64,000 nucleotides of DNA from Hirudinaria manillensis (Eukaryota > Annelida > Clitellata > Hirudinida > Hirudinidae). The notes beneath the pieces were generated by a model. The model saw nothing but the letters and a program-made list of their open reading frames with translations, made no database searches and was not told where the DNA came from. Shown here piece by piece: positions 25,801-38,186 of this stretch. The stretch's first letter is position 1, and each line of letters begins with the position of its first letter. A program made the translations under genes and the position numbers. The stretch is from assembly GCA_034509925.1 (NCBI GenBank), contig CM067528.1:13516501-13580500 (forward strand). The letters run 5' to 3'.

Positions 25801-28800
25801 AGACTAAACAAAGAATATATATATATATATATGACTAAAATATCTTTAAAACGGTGTTCTACTTAAACCGAGCAAGCCTTGCAGAACGATTAAAGCAAAA
25901 TATTAAATTTAATGATTAAGCGTTTCGCCCTAAAAGCTATAAAAATTTCTCCCTTCTTCCCCAGAGATCCGCTACTGACTATATCGAACCATTTTTGACA
26001 ACATTTCCCAGGAGTTTTCAAACGAGACGTACTACCCATAATTCTCAGGTTTCTACCAAAATCTCTTCTCAATTTTGGAAAAAAGCCAATTATAATTAGG
26101 AGAAATTGAGGTAATATGGGGTTCCTTAAATAATTTAAGAAGGGCAGCGCTATAAAAACATTTTATTAGCGATATAAGTTATACTCATCTATGTCTCTCT
26201 CGCATGGCTGATCTATCAATTTTTGCTTGTGAGTCAGAACGAAATACAAAAGTTAAATAATTGGCTTTTGCGTTAGGTCACAATTGTTTTTCAGCACACA
26301 AAAATACAAAGAAAGTAATATACGTGTATCTTTTAGAAATTTTGTCCTTTTATTAAAATGCGTTTTAAGCATGTATTTAACTATCAAAAAAACAAAAAAA
26401 CAAACAAAACACTATCTAACGCATAATTTGGTTATCTTTGTTTAATGAATGAAGATTATGTATTCGATTGTACCATAAGTTCTTTTTATTTTTAATCTCC
26501 AGGGTGTGAGCTTAACCCTAACCCTTAAAGAAGTTTTATTTTGTTAGATAATCCATATTACTCCATTAATATCCAGATTTCCCTACGAATTAAATTAAGT
26601 TCAGAGACGAGTCTAGAATGCCATAGCAGTGACTATTTGTAATTCGGATTCATGCTTTTTCAAATGTCCATGGAATACATGTCACCAAATCCAAATCCTC
26701 AATTGCATTATTATTATTATCAATTGCAATATTAATTGTGCATAAATTAACCATGACTTTGTTGGAGAACGAATAATTCCAAGAATTATTGTTTAAGAGC
26801 TTTTGGCCTCCTAAGTCATTTCAAGTTCATGTAAATACCCTCTGTTCCGATCCTTGTAATTTCCGATAATAATGCCCTGTCACTTCTCGCCGACACTCGT
26901 CCAGCAGTTAGAATTATTGCAATATACAGAAATAAAATTAAAAAATTATATCTGCCCTAAGTCTGTAATAAAAGGAATCGACGTACATTTTACATAAAGC
27001 CGATAAACGCTGTAGAATTTTTGCTAAACCTGGAGAGCACATCCAAAATGGAATCAAAATGGCTAGACAAACTAGATCATAAGCCAAATACTTGATTATT
27101 GACTTGAATAGCTGCTTATATTTACTTTTCCGTCATCTTATAATTATTTAAAGGAGACAATAACAGTTTGTAATTGATGTGAACTCATATTAATGAATAT
27201 TAATTTCAAAGTCAGGCTCTTCTGAAGATAAAACATTCAAGTCATCCCTAATATCTAAAAAATTACTTCACGTGGTTTCCATTGCTCGGAGGGACAATAA
27301 GAGGAGTTTTAGCTCTCATTTCATTCATATTTGTTTAAAGAAAAACTGTAGTTTAAAACAGAAATTAAAAGATTTGCGAACGACAACATAATTACGTATC
27401 TTGAGACGGGTCCGTACCGAAGTAATTTCGCTGAAGGATGAAAGACAGTTTGAGAATAACCCGGCTTTCCACCAGCAGCATTATTAGAAATGCAGTAATT
27501 TTCTCATTGGATGGCGCACATGATGTGTGCTTCCTGAAATCATCTGCAAGATATCGACCAGCATTCTATTGATCGCTCAAAACATATTTTTTGTATCTCT
27601 TACGTGGTGCCCGAATTTCATACTTTATGTAATACTCGTGGTTGAAATCACCTGTTAAAATGTTTTGTTAACGTTAACATGATTTTGATATTCAGAACAA
27701 ATTATTCTTTAGCAAGTTGTAGATATCAAAGTAAAAGTTTGCCTCATAAACACGATTTCCATTATTTTTTTTCATATTTTTGATTTAATCCATTCTTGCA
27801 AGAAACGTCGCATCCAATGATTGATTGCGGGTTCAGATAAAATCAGCATTTACAATTTTATCTGTAACACTTTCTAGTAAAGTAGCCACCGTCACAGTAA
27901 TTAATTATAATTATTACAATCTTTCTTTTTTGAAATTAAATGTTAAATAGTAATTTTAATTAGTAATTTTTAAATCACGTGCGACTAAGAACTTTATCGC
28001 ACTAAGATTAAAAAACAATCCTTACAAAAGCTTCATATCATATGAATAACATGTATAAGGCAAACATTTTCTTAATTTAAACCATAAGATAAGGGAAACC
28101 ACGCTGCAAAAATTGCTTCGAAAATCCACTGAACTCTTTAAAAAGAACTAATAGAATAAGGATTGACGAGGAACAAAGCACTCAGCCAATAATTTTATTA
28201 ATTATTATTATACTAAAACATCATTATACTTTTAAATAATTAAATATCTGAGAAAAGAAATATTTCCGAGCAGAAATAGCAGAATACTCGACGTGAAATC
28301 CATCAAAGCAGATCATTCAGCATCTGGAGCCATCGCTGTGCTGTCCTGATTCGAGAAATGACTTTTATGCAAATGAAACATTTCTAATTTCTGAGGATTT
28401 GCCTTCATTTATGGATTGATTTTATGTAACATTTAGTAATATGATGTTCAATACTTGTAATAGTTCCTTCATTCCCAAATAAAAGTAGTAATTAAATTAT
28501 AATAATAATTAAATTGATTTCGGCGATAATCTTTGATCGTAAAAGCAGTATTTTTTAAATTGTATTAAATCCTGAAAGTACCGTTGCATTATGTTTTAAA
28601 ATAAAACTGTAATCTTTGTAGTTCTGCATCCACAAAATCTTTAATTTAGAGGTCGAATTGGCACGGGTAGTCACGCTATAGCTGGTAATGTGTTCGAAAT
28701 CCACTTTTAAATGAAAAACCAACAGTAATTACACTCCGTTTTCTTTAGAATGCATTTCAGAGAACATTTTAAGCGATATGGTTGTTTGTTTTTTTAAATC

Positions 28801-28961
28801 TTACCATAACAAGCAAGTATAATTTAATACAAGTAATAGTATATTTTTTATTACACGCAATTAATGAAAATTGAATTATCTTAAATTTTGCGAATAATTT
28901 AAGCAAACGTTGAATGACAAGTGCACCTTCGTAACTGCTAGCATTTGAAGGAATAAATGTT
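19849..28961. other. 9-kb gene-poor interval
   Basis: No coding region could be supported on either strand; open frames are short and shadow-like. It contains an (AT)n run at 25814-25832, other short A/T runs and a TAACCCTAACCCT motif at 26513-26525. It separates the LRR and Ig genes, so it should contain the LRR promoter (near 19850-20300; a TTTAAAA motif lies about 35 bases before the LRR start codon) and the Ig gene's 3' end. An AATAAA hexamer on the minus strand at 28847-28852 fits the Ig gene. Confidence 0.5.
25814..25832. repeat. (AT)n microsatellite
   Basis: Uninterrupted alternating AT for about 19 bases in the gene-poor interval. Confidence 0.9.
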
Positions 28962-31900
28962 TCAACGTTTTAAATAATAATTTGAAAGAATAAATGTTAG
29001 CATTTGAAATAATAAAGTTTCTGCGATCACAAGAATATCGTGGAGGAAGCTGGACCTGCCTCCACTGGAACTCAATTCTTGAGCGCTTGGTTCTTGTCGG
29101 TGTTGCTGTACAAACTGATGACGTCCTGAGAAAGGTCTCGTCATTGTTGACGGTTTTCCCTCTAACAATTCTTTGAGCTTTTTAGGGACGTTACTCTTGT
29201 TGGTAACGTGGTAAGACATGGAATCTGACGCCACCACCTTGTCATTGACTTGGGTTCTAAATTCTGCAACCAGGAACACCCATAAATTTGTGGCTTTGAA
29301 CAACGACAATGGAATATATAACGGCGTTATTTTTGCTATTTTGTTATTATTATTATTATTGTTGTTGTTGTTATTATTATTATTATTAGCAGTTTACATG
29401 CACGAGGGCGAGCTAAGTGAGGCATCAGAGGTGCTAATTAATATGTGGACATTTAAAAGTTAAAAAATAAAACAAATAAATTTACGACTTGATGTGTGAT
29501 CCTGAAATTTTAGAAATTTTGATGAAAATTTGTGGAATAATAAAAATATTTTCTTTATAATTTAGGAGAATAAGAAATAAATTTGCAAATTATGCAAAGG
29601 AACAATTAAAATTTAAAAGATAAAAAATAAGTAAAAGATTGTTGTTTGAGAAAAGTCTTGCTTGAAATGGTTCTGATTTCACAACAATAACTTGATGAGT
29701 CACTGGTAAATAAAAGATGTTTTATATATTGTTCCCTGGTTCTTTCAAAAGAAAAGAATGCTTAAATAATTCACGAATGTTGTAAAAGCCAGCGTGTATA
29801 TATCGCTAGGATTGACTACAATCGTGTTAAGTTATTAACATAATAAAGTATTACTTCTCCGTAATTCAACGTGGCTGATAGTTTCAGCGACATCGTTGCC
29901 AATGATGACTTTGTATTTTCTCACGTCTTCAAAAGAAACAGATCGTATGACTAGTGATGTCTGCATTATTCCACTGCCAAGTTCCTAGTAGCATTAACAA
30001 GTTAAAAATGCAATCAAAAGAAATAATTATAATCGAGGAGCGTTTGTGCTTACTCTGTTGGTAACGAAGACGTTAGATAAATGTCTCGACTGTGAAGTAA
30101 GATTGGTCTTGTTGTTAAGGATCCACAAGAGCGTAGTTGGAGGGGGTCTGGCACTGACGTTGCACCTCAGGACAACATCGTCGCTGTCCAGAGAAACCAC
30201 TGCATCGTGACAAGTTACTCGTGGTGCGTCTGTTTGAAGAATTTTCCGTTACTATCGAGCGCTATACGAATGTGCTAAATGAGCGCCAAATATAAATTAA
30301 GATCTGTTTCGTAAAAGAAAAAGTGATTCATTTTCATCAGTTCTTTTTTCAAGAAATTCTTATGCAGGTTATGCAGGTATATGCTTTTCAATCCCGTGCC
30401 GAGTGCTTAACTATTTAATTAAACAACTATGTCGTAAAACATTCCGAAAGCAGAGATTATAAAGAAATGATATTTTTAAAGCCATTCGTAATGACACATT
30501 TTTTATTCCATGCCCATTTGAACAATCGTTCAAAGATAAAAAGAAATCTTTTCCGAAGTCACGTGAAAACATGGAAACAGAATGAATGCGTTCCATGGCT
30601 TGAAAAGTATCACGTTGGTCTCCGGTAGCCATTAGCCATCTTTCAAGAAAATCCATCTCTGATTGTTACAATTAACTGTTCTTTCGTTCCTCGTACCGAT
30701 GTTAAGCTAAAAGCTAAAAATACGGAGCTAGAAAATCGAATCCGATGTAATCCAATTTTCGTAGCTGCAATCTAAGAAATAGCTTTTAATCAAAAATAAT
30801 TTTTTTTCTGCAAACATTTCTTTCGATTCTGTAAAAATCTGATCAAAGGGTTTTCAATCCTAAATAATAAATTGGATGAACTTTATTTCAATATTGTTTT
30901 AATGCAAATTTTAAGGTCGAAATAGCTGTCGGCAGAAACAAAAAGCTTAAATCTACTGGACATGTATTTTTAAATAAGAACGATTGTGGAGAGATTAAGA
31001 ATTTTTAGTTGCTTCATCAATTAAATATACCCAGCACTTTTTTCTGCCTGACTTTTTACTCAGACATTTTTTCAGTTTTAAAATAATCTTAAGGTAATAC
31101 CAATTTAATCTTTCAATAATAATTAGCATTTTATGAATTACAATATGATATAATAATAGCTTTAATAATAATTTTATTCCTTTCATACGACATCTATGGT
31201 TTTTGATACGTATGCGAAGGATAATGGTCAATGACTGTTCGTGACATTGCTGCTTCATAAATTCTTGGAGCAACACAGAATGCCAGACGACTTGACCTAT
31301 AGAAACTGGAGAAAACTCTGTAAGTTGTTCACAGAAACTTGACATTCTTTTGTCATTTTGGGCAGACCGGGGTAGTACGTTGCAATTTTGAGACAAATGT
31401 TTTTTGAATTATTGTAAGTGCAACAATAATCAAAATCATCATTAATGATAGACACAATTATGCTCTCGTAATAACACAGCAAAATATTGTTACTTAATTA
31501 CAGAATAATTCATTCAACTCCAAAATCTTTGTACGCCCTGCTGTTACAAGCAATCCTCTTAGCTTTTTGTGACAAAGGTTGTTGTTTATTAACTTAATAT
31601 TAAACGAACCAAGAAAGGGTTTTAAATGACAAAGTTTTAAAAATTTTTTTAGATACAAATAGTTTTCGAAAAATGTGAATTTCATTTTGTGTGTTAAATA
31701 TTTCTTAACTTTAGCACTATTTGTTGCTTTAAATTGGTCTTATTTATATCTAGAATCATAACAAAACTAATATAAAGATGAGTTCCTGCTTTTGCTGGCG
31801 GAATTTTTATAAATTCAGTTACCATTATCAGCACCACATAAATGTTTTGATCTGCCAGCATTTTGAAATATGAAAGAAATAAAATAAACGATCATAATTC

Positions 31901-34900
31901 AAACCATTTAAAAGTCTTAAGTAATCTTTGTAAAGAAGCTGAAATATATTTGATCGTACATTGGACTTCCAGAGGAACTTCGTGGTAGCGTGGTTCATAA
32001 CCAGGCACTGTGGAGGTACACTTCAAAACATTACCATCTTCGTTGGCTTTAAACCTACAAATAGAAGAGTTCACTGTCATTCGCAACGTACACAATATGG
32101 CTTTGTACTGACTCGAACTGCCTTTTGACAAAAAGCGAACGAACTTCCTTTACATTCGACGCTAATATATCATCAATCAATCAATTAGATTGATGATGTA
32201 ATCAATCAATCAATCAATCAATCAATTAGATTGATGATGTAATTGATAGAACCCTGGAAACACCCTATTATTTGATCATTTTTCCATTTCATGATGTTTT
32301 CCAGTTGATAAAGCATTTTAAAGACTGCACTTTTGAGTGATTCAAGCAAAAAAATCGTGTCTTTAAAAAGTCTATTATTGTTCCGCCATCACTCAACTTG
32401 CATTCATGTATTGTGTCCTGCACATATTATTAATCCACATCCTAATAACATAAACTAATATGTATTAAATATCTATTTGTTTGAACAGAAAACGGCATTT
32501 TAATCCATTACGACTAACTTTTGAGATGACATTATTGCTTCTTTCATTTTGTCGGATAAAAAATATCTTTATCAAGATATTTATCTTTATTAAGACACTA
32601 AACTCTAATACAATAATCATCATAAGCGAGCATCGCCCAAAAATGATTTCTTCTGCAGGAGGGGATCCCTCGCTCCTTAGGAAAACTCGTTAAACATTTA
32701 TTGCTGGAATCCTACTAATTTTCAAGTATCATTTATAGATCTTATTGATTATTAATTAATTACGATGCTGATAATGATATAAATTACATTCGGTAATAAA
32801 TGAATTGAAATAATAATTTAAAAAATAACCTCAGAAATCATATTATCCTTTCTTGAAATCTGGGCCTCAACTGCCGCGTTATAAAATTGAAATAATAGCA
32901 TGTTTATCTCGATGTTAAAATCTCGATGTTACTGTCTTGATTCACGGTTAGAATCAAAAAAGCTTGATTACCTTTCTATGTTTTTAATTTTTAGTAATTA
33001 CAGGTAACTCTGACAACTCTTTTGAATCGACTTTTGATTCTGTGGATGCTCTACAAACGGGGTTCGGTTAGAAATGCTTCCTCACGACATCGGAATATAT
33101 AAAGCACTCAAAAGATCGAATAAATGCATTTGCATTGAATTAGCGATAATAAGTACTGGCAACTCTTTTCCATAAAAGAGATTAGAGTTTAATTATTAAA
33201 CACTTCAAGCAATGGTATTTTAAAAGTCTTTTAATGTGCATAGTTTCATTTCAAACTTCGCAAACTTGAATCGGCGCGATCCTCATAACGTCATCAAACA
33301 ACGAAAATATGTCAACGTTGAAATATCTCGGAAAATCCAAGCATTGGCTGATGTATCACATCACAATTTAGCTGTTACTTCTATTTTTTTTTTCTTTTGC
33401 GATTTTGTCCACTTATTTGGAAATTAGAAAATATGCACACGATAATGATACTTTTTCGGATAGACATGTAAATTAATCATTTTAATTAAGATTAAGTCCA
33501 GAATGTCGACATGATAATGATAGTGATTAAAAATTTGATTAAAAAAATCAAAAAGCAACATTAATACAAAATTCCTGAAAAAGTCTCGAATTTGACTCCG
33601 GACTACTTTTTCTGTTCAGAATGATTTATTTTTCCATTTAGGAAGACAAATTTAGCATCAAACACTAGCAGCAGTTACAAGCCAAGAAATTTTAAAAACG
33701 TGGAGCTTTTCTATTTATGTTCTTTTAAATTCTTATTTATTTAAGTACATAGATAAAAAATTTTTAAATATGTAAAAATATCACCTCAAATTGTTCGTCC
33801 ACCTTTCATTCTTGTAAGTGACCGTTCGCATTCCCCGATTTCCGCTCAAAGCGATGCTAGAACGAAACTCGAATAAAGCGGTAATGTCTTCTTTTCCAAT
33901 GCTCAATTCCAGTATTGGTGGCGGGTAACCACCAACAGATATGCAAGTTAACCGCAGCGGTTTTCCTTCGATTGCTTTTACGACTGACGACTTGAGATGA
34001 TGACCATATGTTCTTTCAATGCCGTGGACCATAAATAATTTCTTTACATCGTCTAAAACGAATGTAAGGCAGGTGATTTGAAACCAGAAAGATCGAAGAA
34101 CGATAAAATTTTAGCAACAGAAGCAACTATTAAATCAAATAAGGAAATAATAACCCCTGACATAAAGAAAGTGTATCATGGACGCCAAGACGAGGAAATT
34201 CGATGCTTTGACTTCACAAGTATAATTGGCATTATCTTCTGGAGTGACATCTGGTCGGTTAAAAAAAAGTGTTTTTAATTTTACAAAAACAAACAAAATT
34301 TTTAAAAAAATTAATATTTTCGTCGGCCACAACATCTAAAAGATACTTTTGCATATCTTTCCCATATTGCATTTAAGCGAAATTCTGAAAATTCTTGTTA
34401 TTTCGAGGTGCAACAGGAGTTGCAAGGTGATGCAAGGGGCCACTCTGCTCATTAAGGCTCATAGTAAAAATAAAGCTAAATAACAAATCTGAATTCATAA
34501 CGAAATCAGTTTAAAGGCATGCATAAAAGGCTGAAGCTGTCGTGAATTGTGGTCGTGAAGCATGGAAAATGTTAGAATACAAGTAAAGGTCATTTTAGTG
34601 AATTTCAAGTTAATACTTGAATTACATAAATCTGACATATTCAAAAACATTTTCAACAACAGCCAATTACTCGACAAGTGCCAATGCACTTGCAAATTAA
34701 AATAATAAAACAATTGCAATATGGAGACTAACCGAGATAACTACATGAGGAAATATTTCATTTTATGGTTATAGATTGTTTGCAGACTTGTTTAATTCAA
34801 ATCACAAACTTTCTATTTTTTTAAGAGGCAAAATGCTGCGATATTTTGAATATAAGTGAGGAATAATTCCATTTCAAAATTACTTTATTAACTTATTTAT

Positions 34901-37900
34901 TTAATGACTTACGTTAATTTAAGCAAATACGTTGTGAAGGCCTAGCATGTTTGGTGCATCCTATGATTTGGGCATTAAAAATGTACATTGTTCCTTGTAC
35001 ATTGGAACGTTGGAACATTCCATAACATAAGTGCTGCTTCTTAAAACTAATCGACTATTTCACATTTTATCTTGTTACAGTTCAAGGTAGAAATAAAGAT
35101 AATTTTAGATTTAAAGATAATTAATAAAATCAATTGATTATATAAATAGTAATGACGAAATTCATTCCCAGCAAAACTTGCAAGATGGAGCAGAATTAGC
35201 TTTTGAAATTCATCTGATCGATACCATAATAATTGACATTGTCCAGAAACTAAGGAAATAAAATGACGAATTGTTTCAATCATCAGATAGGCAGGCTTGC
35301 TCAAGCACGCCAGCTTCCATTTACTAACATTTTCATCATCGGATCGCCAAGAAGGCCGACTTCGATGATGATGATGATGATACCGAATTGCAAAAGATAT
35401 TTTTAAAAACTGTTATGCAATCCGTTTTATGTAATGAAAAACCTGGACATTAAAGTTTTGGTAATTTAAAATTAATTTACAACATAAAACTCGACTAAAA
35501 TGTCAGACTTGAGACTAATTGAACGTACCTAAAACGGATAATTCGAAACGATATCTGGGAGGCGAGGCTGTGAAAGAAACCTCAAATCTGTTAGTCGAAG
35601 CAAATGGCTCATTTAAATTTCCAAGTAAGTTGACAGGAGTCCGTTCGTTTAATTGAATTTTTGTCCAAAGTACTGGATTGTTGAAAAGGTTATAACTGTC
35701 GGCATGAAATTCACATTCAAGAACTGCCGACTTTCCTTTCTCTAAGACGTGGTATTGACTGTCGTTGGTCATGTTGTAGAAGAATCCTGTAACTAAAATT
35801 TACATCACTTCTTTTAAAATTTATCAGGATTTTGTGATCTGTAAAAATAGCAATCTTTCAAATGCGGAATCAATTTTTCAAAAAATTTAAAAATGTTAAA
35901 TTTAAAAAATATTTCTTCCAGGAAAGATATGGCCTAGCTTGGTATTCCAATTCTCTCTAATTCAGCTTACTTATCAGATAGTCGACACTTTTGGAGATAA
36001 CTTCGGTCCAATTGTCGTGAACCACTTTTGCCCGAAGTCCGAGGCTAATAAGTTCAATTTACATTTCTTTAAGTTTTATTTAGATTTCCTATCCTTTATA
36101 TCATTTCTTGTATCTTGTGGTTTTCACATCCTTCTCTGTTGATAATCAGTTCGAATAAAATGATAACAAACACCCCTTAATTTTGTTATTCCTAAAATAT
36201 CACAGCCGAATTTGAAATCAAAATGTAGGTTTTGATGTACAATGGCGGATCTAGAATTCTTTGCGTGGGAGAACTTGGAGGAGGGGAAGAATTGGCGATG
36301 TGCCAGACAAAATGTATTTAAATATTTCAATGCAAAGTTTAAATGTGCCTACCCCAAGAGCCCAGCTTAAAAAAGTGTGATCCTTTCTATTATTAATAGT
36401 TCCGCCACTAATAATTAGGGTGGAGTGAAAGAATTTTTCCTCTAAATTTGTAATTCCATTAGGCACATTTAAGTCAAATCAACTCTGAACTTGTGAAGAC
36501 AATTCCTTTACTGTTCCATTGCAATTTTCTGCAAAAAGGATGTGCTTCTCAATTTTGAAGTTGTGTTCCAAATGGGCGGTCCTGTAGAACTAAACTTGAA
36601 TATTTCATATTTTAGAGTATAGGTTATGTGATCATTGTTTATCATATTAACATAAGTTTATGACACTTTGCTAAAAATTATTTTTTTTTAAATTTAAAAA
36701 ATTTATGAATATGGCGTTGTTAATTCGTCTGGTAGAACATAAACATAGTAAGTTAATTTTTTTTTACATATTCTTGGATATTCATAAACATCTTTTAATC
36801 GCTATCGGAATTAAAAAAAATTTTTTTTTAAACGCTCACTCCACCCCACTGATTATGTGACGCTAAATTGACGTGTGCTAAATTTCTCTGTGAGAGGATA
36901 AACTGCTTGCAAACATATAAAAAAATATACTTTTTATTCTGTGGTTACAAACGCTTTGCCAAAAATTCAATTTATGAACAAAATATCATTTAATTAGCTA
37001 GGAATTTATTTTCAAAAAATACTTTTAATATTTAGTAACTTGTAATTTATTATTTCATAGATCTATAAGCATATGTTTTAATGATCGTTTCTAGCTATTA
37101 CTTTTACTAGCCATTCTATGTCTTTCATTTGGCATCTAACTTCATTTTTAAAGTGATATATAAATACTACATTTAGCGAATCTCATACTACATATTATAA
37201 TTAGGGGGAAAATTGTTTAAAGGATTGCAACTTGTTTGGCTCGTAGTCCCTGTGATTAGAAATCAAAAATCGTTTGCAGTGTTTTGGTAAAAACCATGCA
37301 CTGATTTGCAACGAAAATTAAAAGAATTAAGGAGATGTTGTAAGTTTCATATCCTCAAATTCTGCAGTTCAAGTTAGTACCTGCTTTAAACTTACCTCTA
37401 ATGAATACACCAATGAAAGCATAAGGATTTAATATTGCAGGCCTCAAAATAATCGACATGTCGAGTCTATCTTCATCCTCTCATTTGTAACTCCTGTCAA
37501 TAGAAAATACAAAAATGACTGGAAGAATGAAACAATTTAATTACTAGTAAAATTTTCCATTACACAACCGGATGATTAATAGGCGTTGCTGCATTGGCTA
37601 GCAGGTCGTTAGCTAGGGTTAGGGAGACTTGGTTATTTTAAATGGCGGCTTTGGCGCAAACAATTTTAAAGCAATTGCCTTGCACATCTAAGTTATACTC
37701 ATCTTTCAGAATATATCTTATTCTATATCTTTTATAAATTTTAATAGAATATGTTTTAAGTATAAATTTCCGCCTATTAGATTAGAGTTAGGGTTGGATT
37801 ATTCTTGGTTATGCATGAATTGGGTATTATGGAGTGTATGGAAGTGGTAATATGGGGTTCCCCATATTCTATCTATAGTATCTCTTAGGTCAACGGTATC

Positions 37901-38186
37901 CATCTAAAATTAATATCTAAAATGAATTCGTGATTCCACCAGATCTAGGAAGTTCCAAACAAAAAATGTTAAAGAAGCTTTCGAGATATGAGAAGACACA
38001 CATCGACTGATGTTTCTCAAATGGAAAAAGAATTTGACGTGTAGACCTAAAGAAATGAAATGCATTTGACATTGAAGAGGAAAAAATGATTCCTTGATCA
38101 ACGTGAACCGCGGTCAAAACAGCCACGAAATAACCAGAAATGAACAGGATGATGATGATAATTGTGTGCCGTGCATTTGATGCCAT
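28962..38186 (-). CDS. three-Ig-domain cell-surface protein, probably GPI-anchored
   Basis: Eight minus-strand exons (38135-38186, 35529-35786, 34155-34250, 33785-34052, 31960-32054, 30054-30229, 29855-29984, 28962-29263) encode 458 residues in phase. A short hydrophobic leader (TIIIIILFISG) is followed by three Ig domains, each split by one intron. Ig1 (about 20-138) is V-set: Cys in SAVLEC, Trp in NPVLWTK, closing DNANYTC. Ig2 (about 140-257) has Cys in LRLTC and VLKC, but Leu-Glu where the core Trp is expected (PPPILELSIG). It runs into Ig3 through LEVQYAPRVTC. Ig3 (about 258-360) has VVLRCNVSARPPPTTLLWIL, but its F strand reads FEDVRKYKVIIGND without the second Cys. The tail is Ser/Gly-rich (SSSGGRSS) and ends in a hydrophobic segment and NYYLKR, as in a GPI signal. 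An adhesion or recognition role is inferred; family not assigned. The first exon is the least certain: its open frame runs on past the chosen donor. Confidence 0.8.
29341..29388. repeat. (TTA)n/(TTG)n trinucleotide microsatellite
   Basis: TTA-type repeats, then four GTT units, then TTA again, in the last intron of the Ig gene. In one plus frame it gives a false poly-Leu open frame. Confidence 0.9.
32170..32247. repeat. ATCA tandem repeat with duplicated hairpin unit
   Basis: Runs of ATCA are interspersed with two copies of a unit containing ATCAATTAGATTGAT, an inverted repeat able to form a 6-bp stem with a 3-base loop, each followed by GATGTAAT. It lies in an Ig-gene intron upstream of exon 31960-32054. 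Confidence 0.8.
35364..35382. repeat. (GAT)n microsatellite
   Basis: About six GAT units in the second large intron of the Ig gene. Confidence 0.85.

Noticed and set aside
29218..29463. Plus-strand open frame with a long poly-Leu membrane-like segment
   Set aside because: The Leu run is the (TTA)n/(TTG)n microsatellite; the opposite strand holds the last exon of the Ig gene.
35047..35304. Minus-strand open frame with QCQLLWYRSDEF, looking like another Ig strand with an upstream acceptor
   Set aside because: Joining exon 35529-35786 directly to 34155-34250 recreates a complete V-set ending (SVLDVTPEDNANYTCEV) in phase; the extra segment would break the domain.
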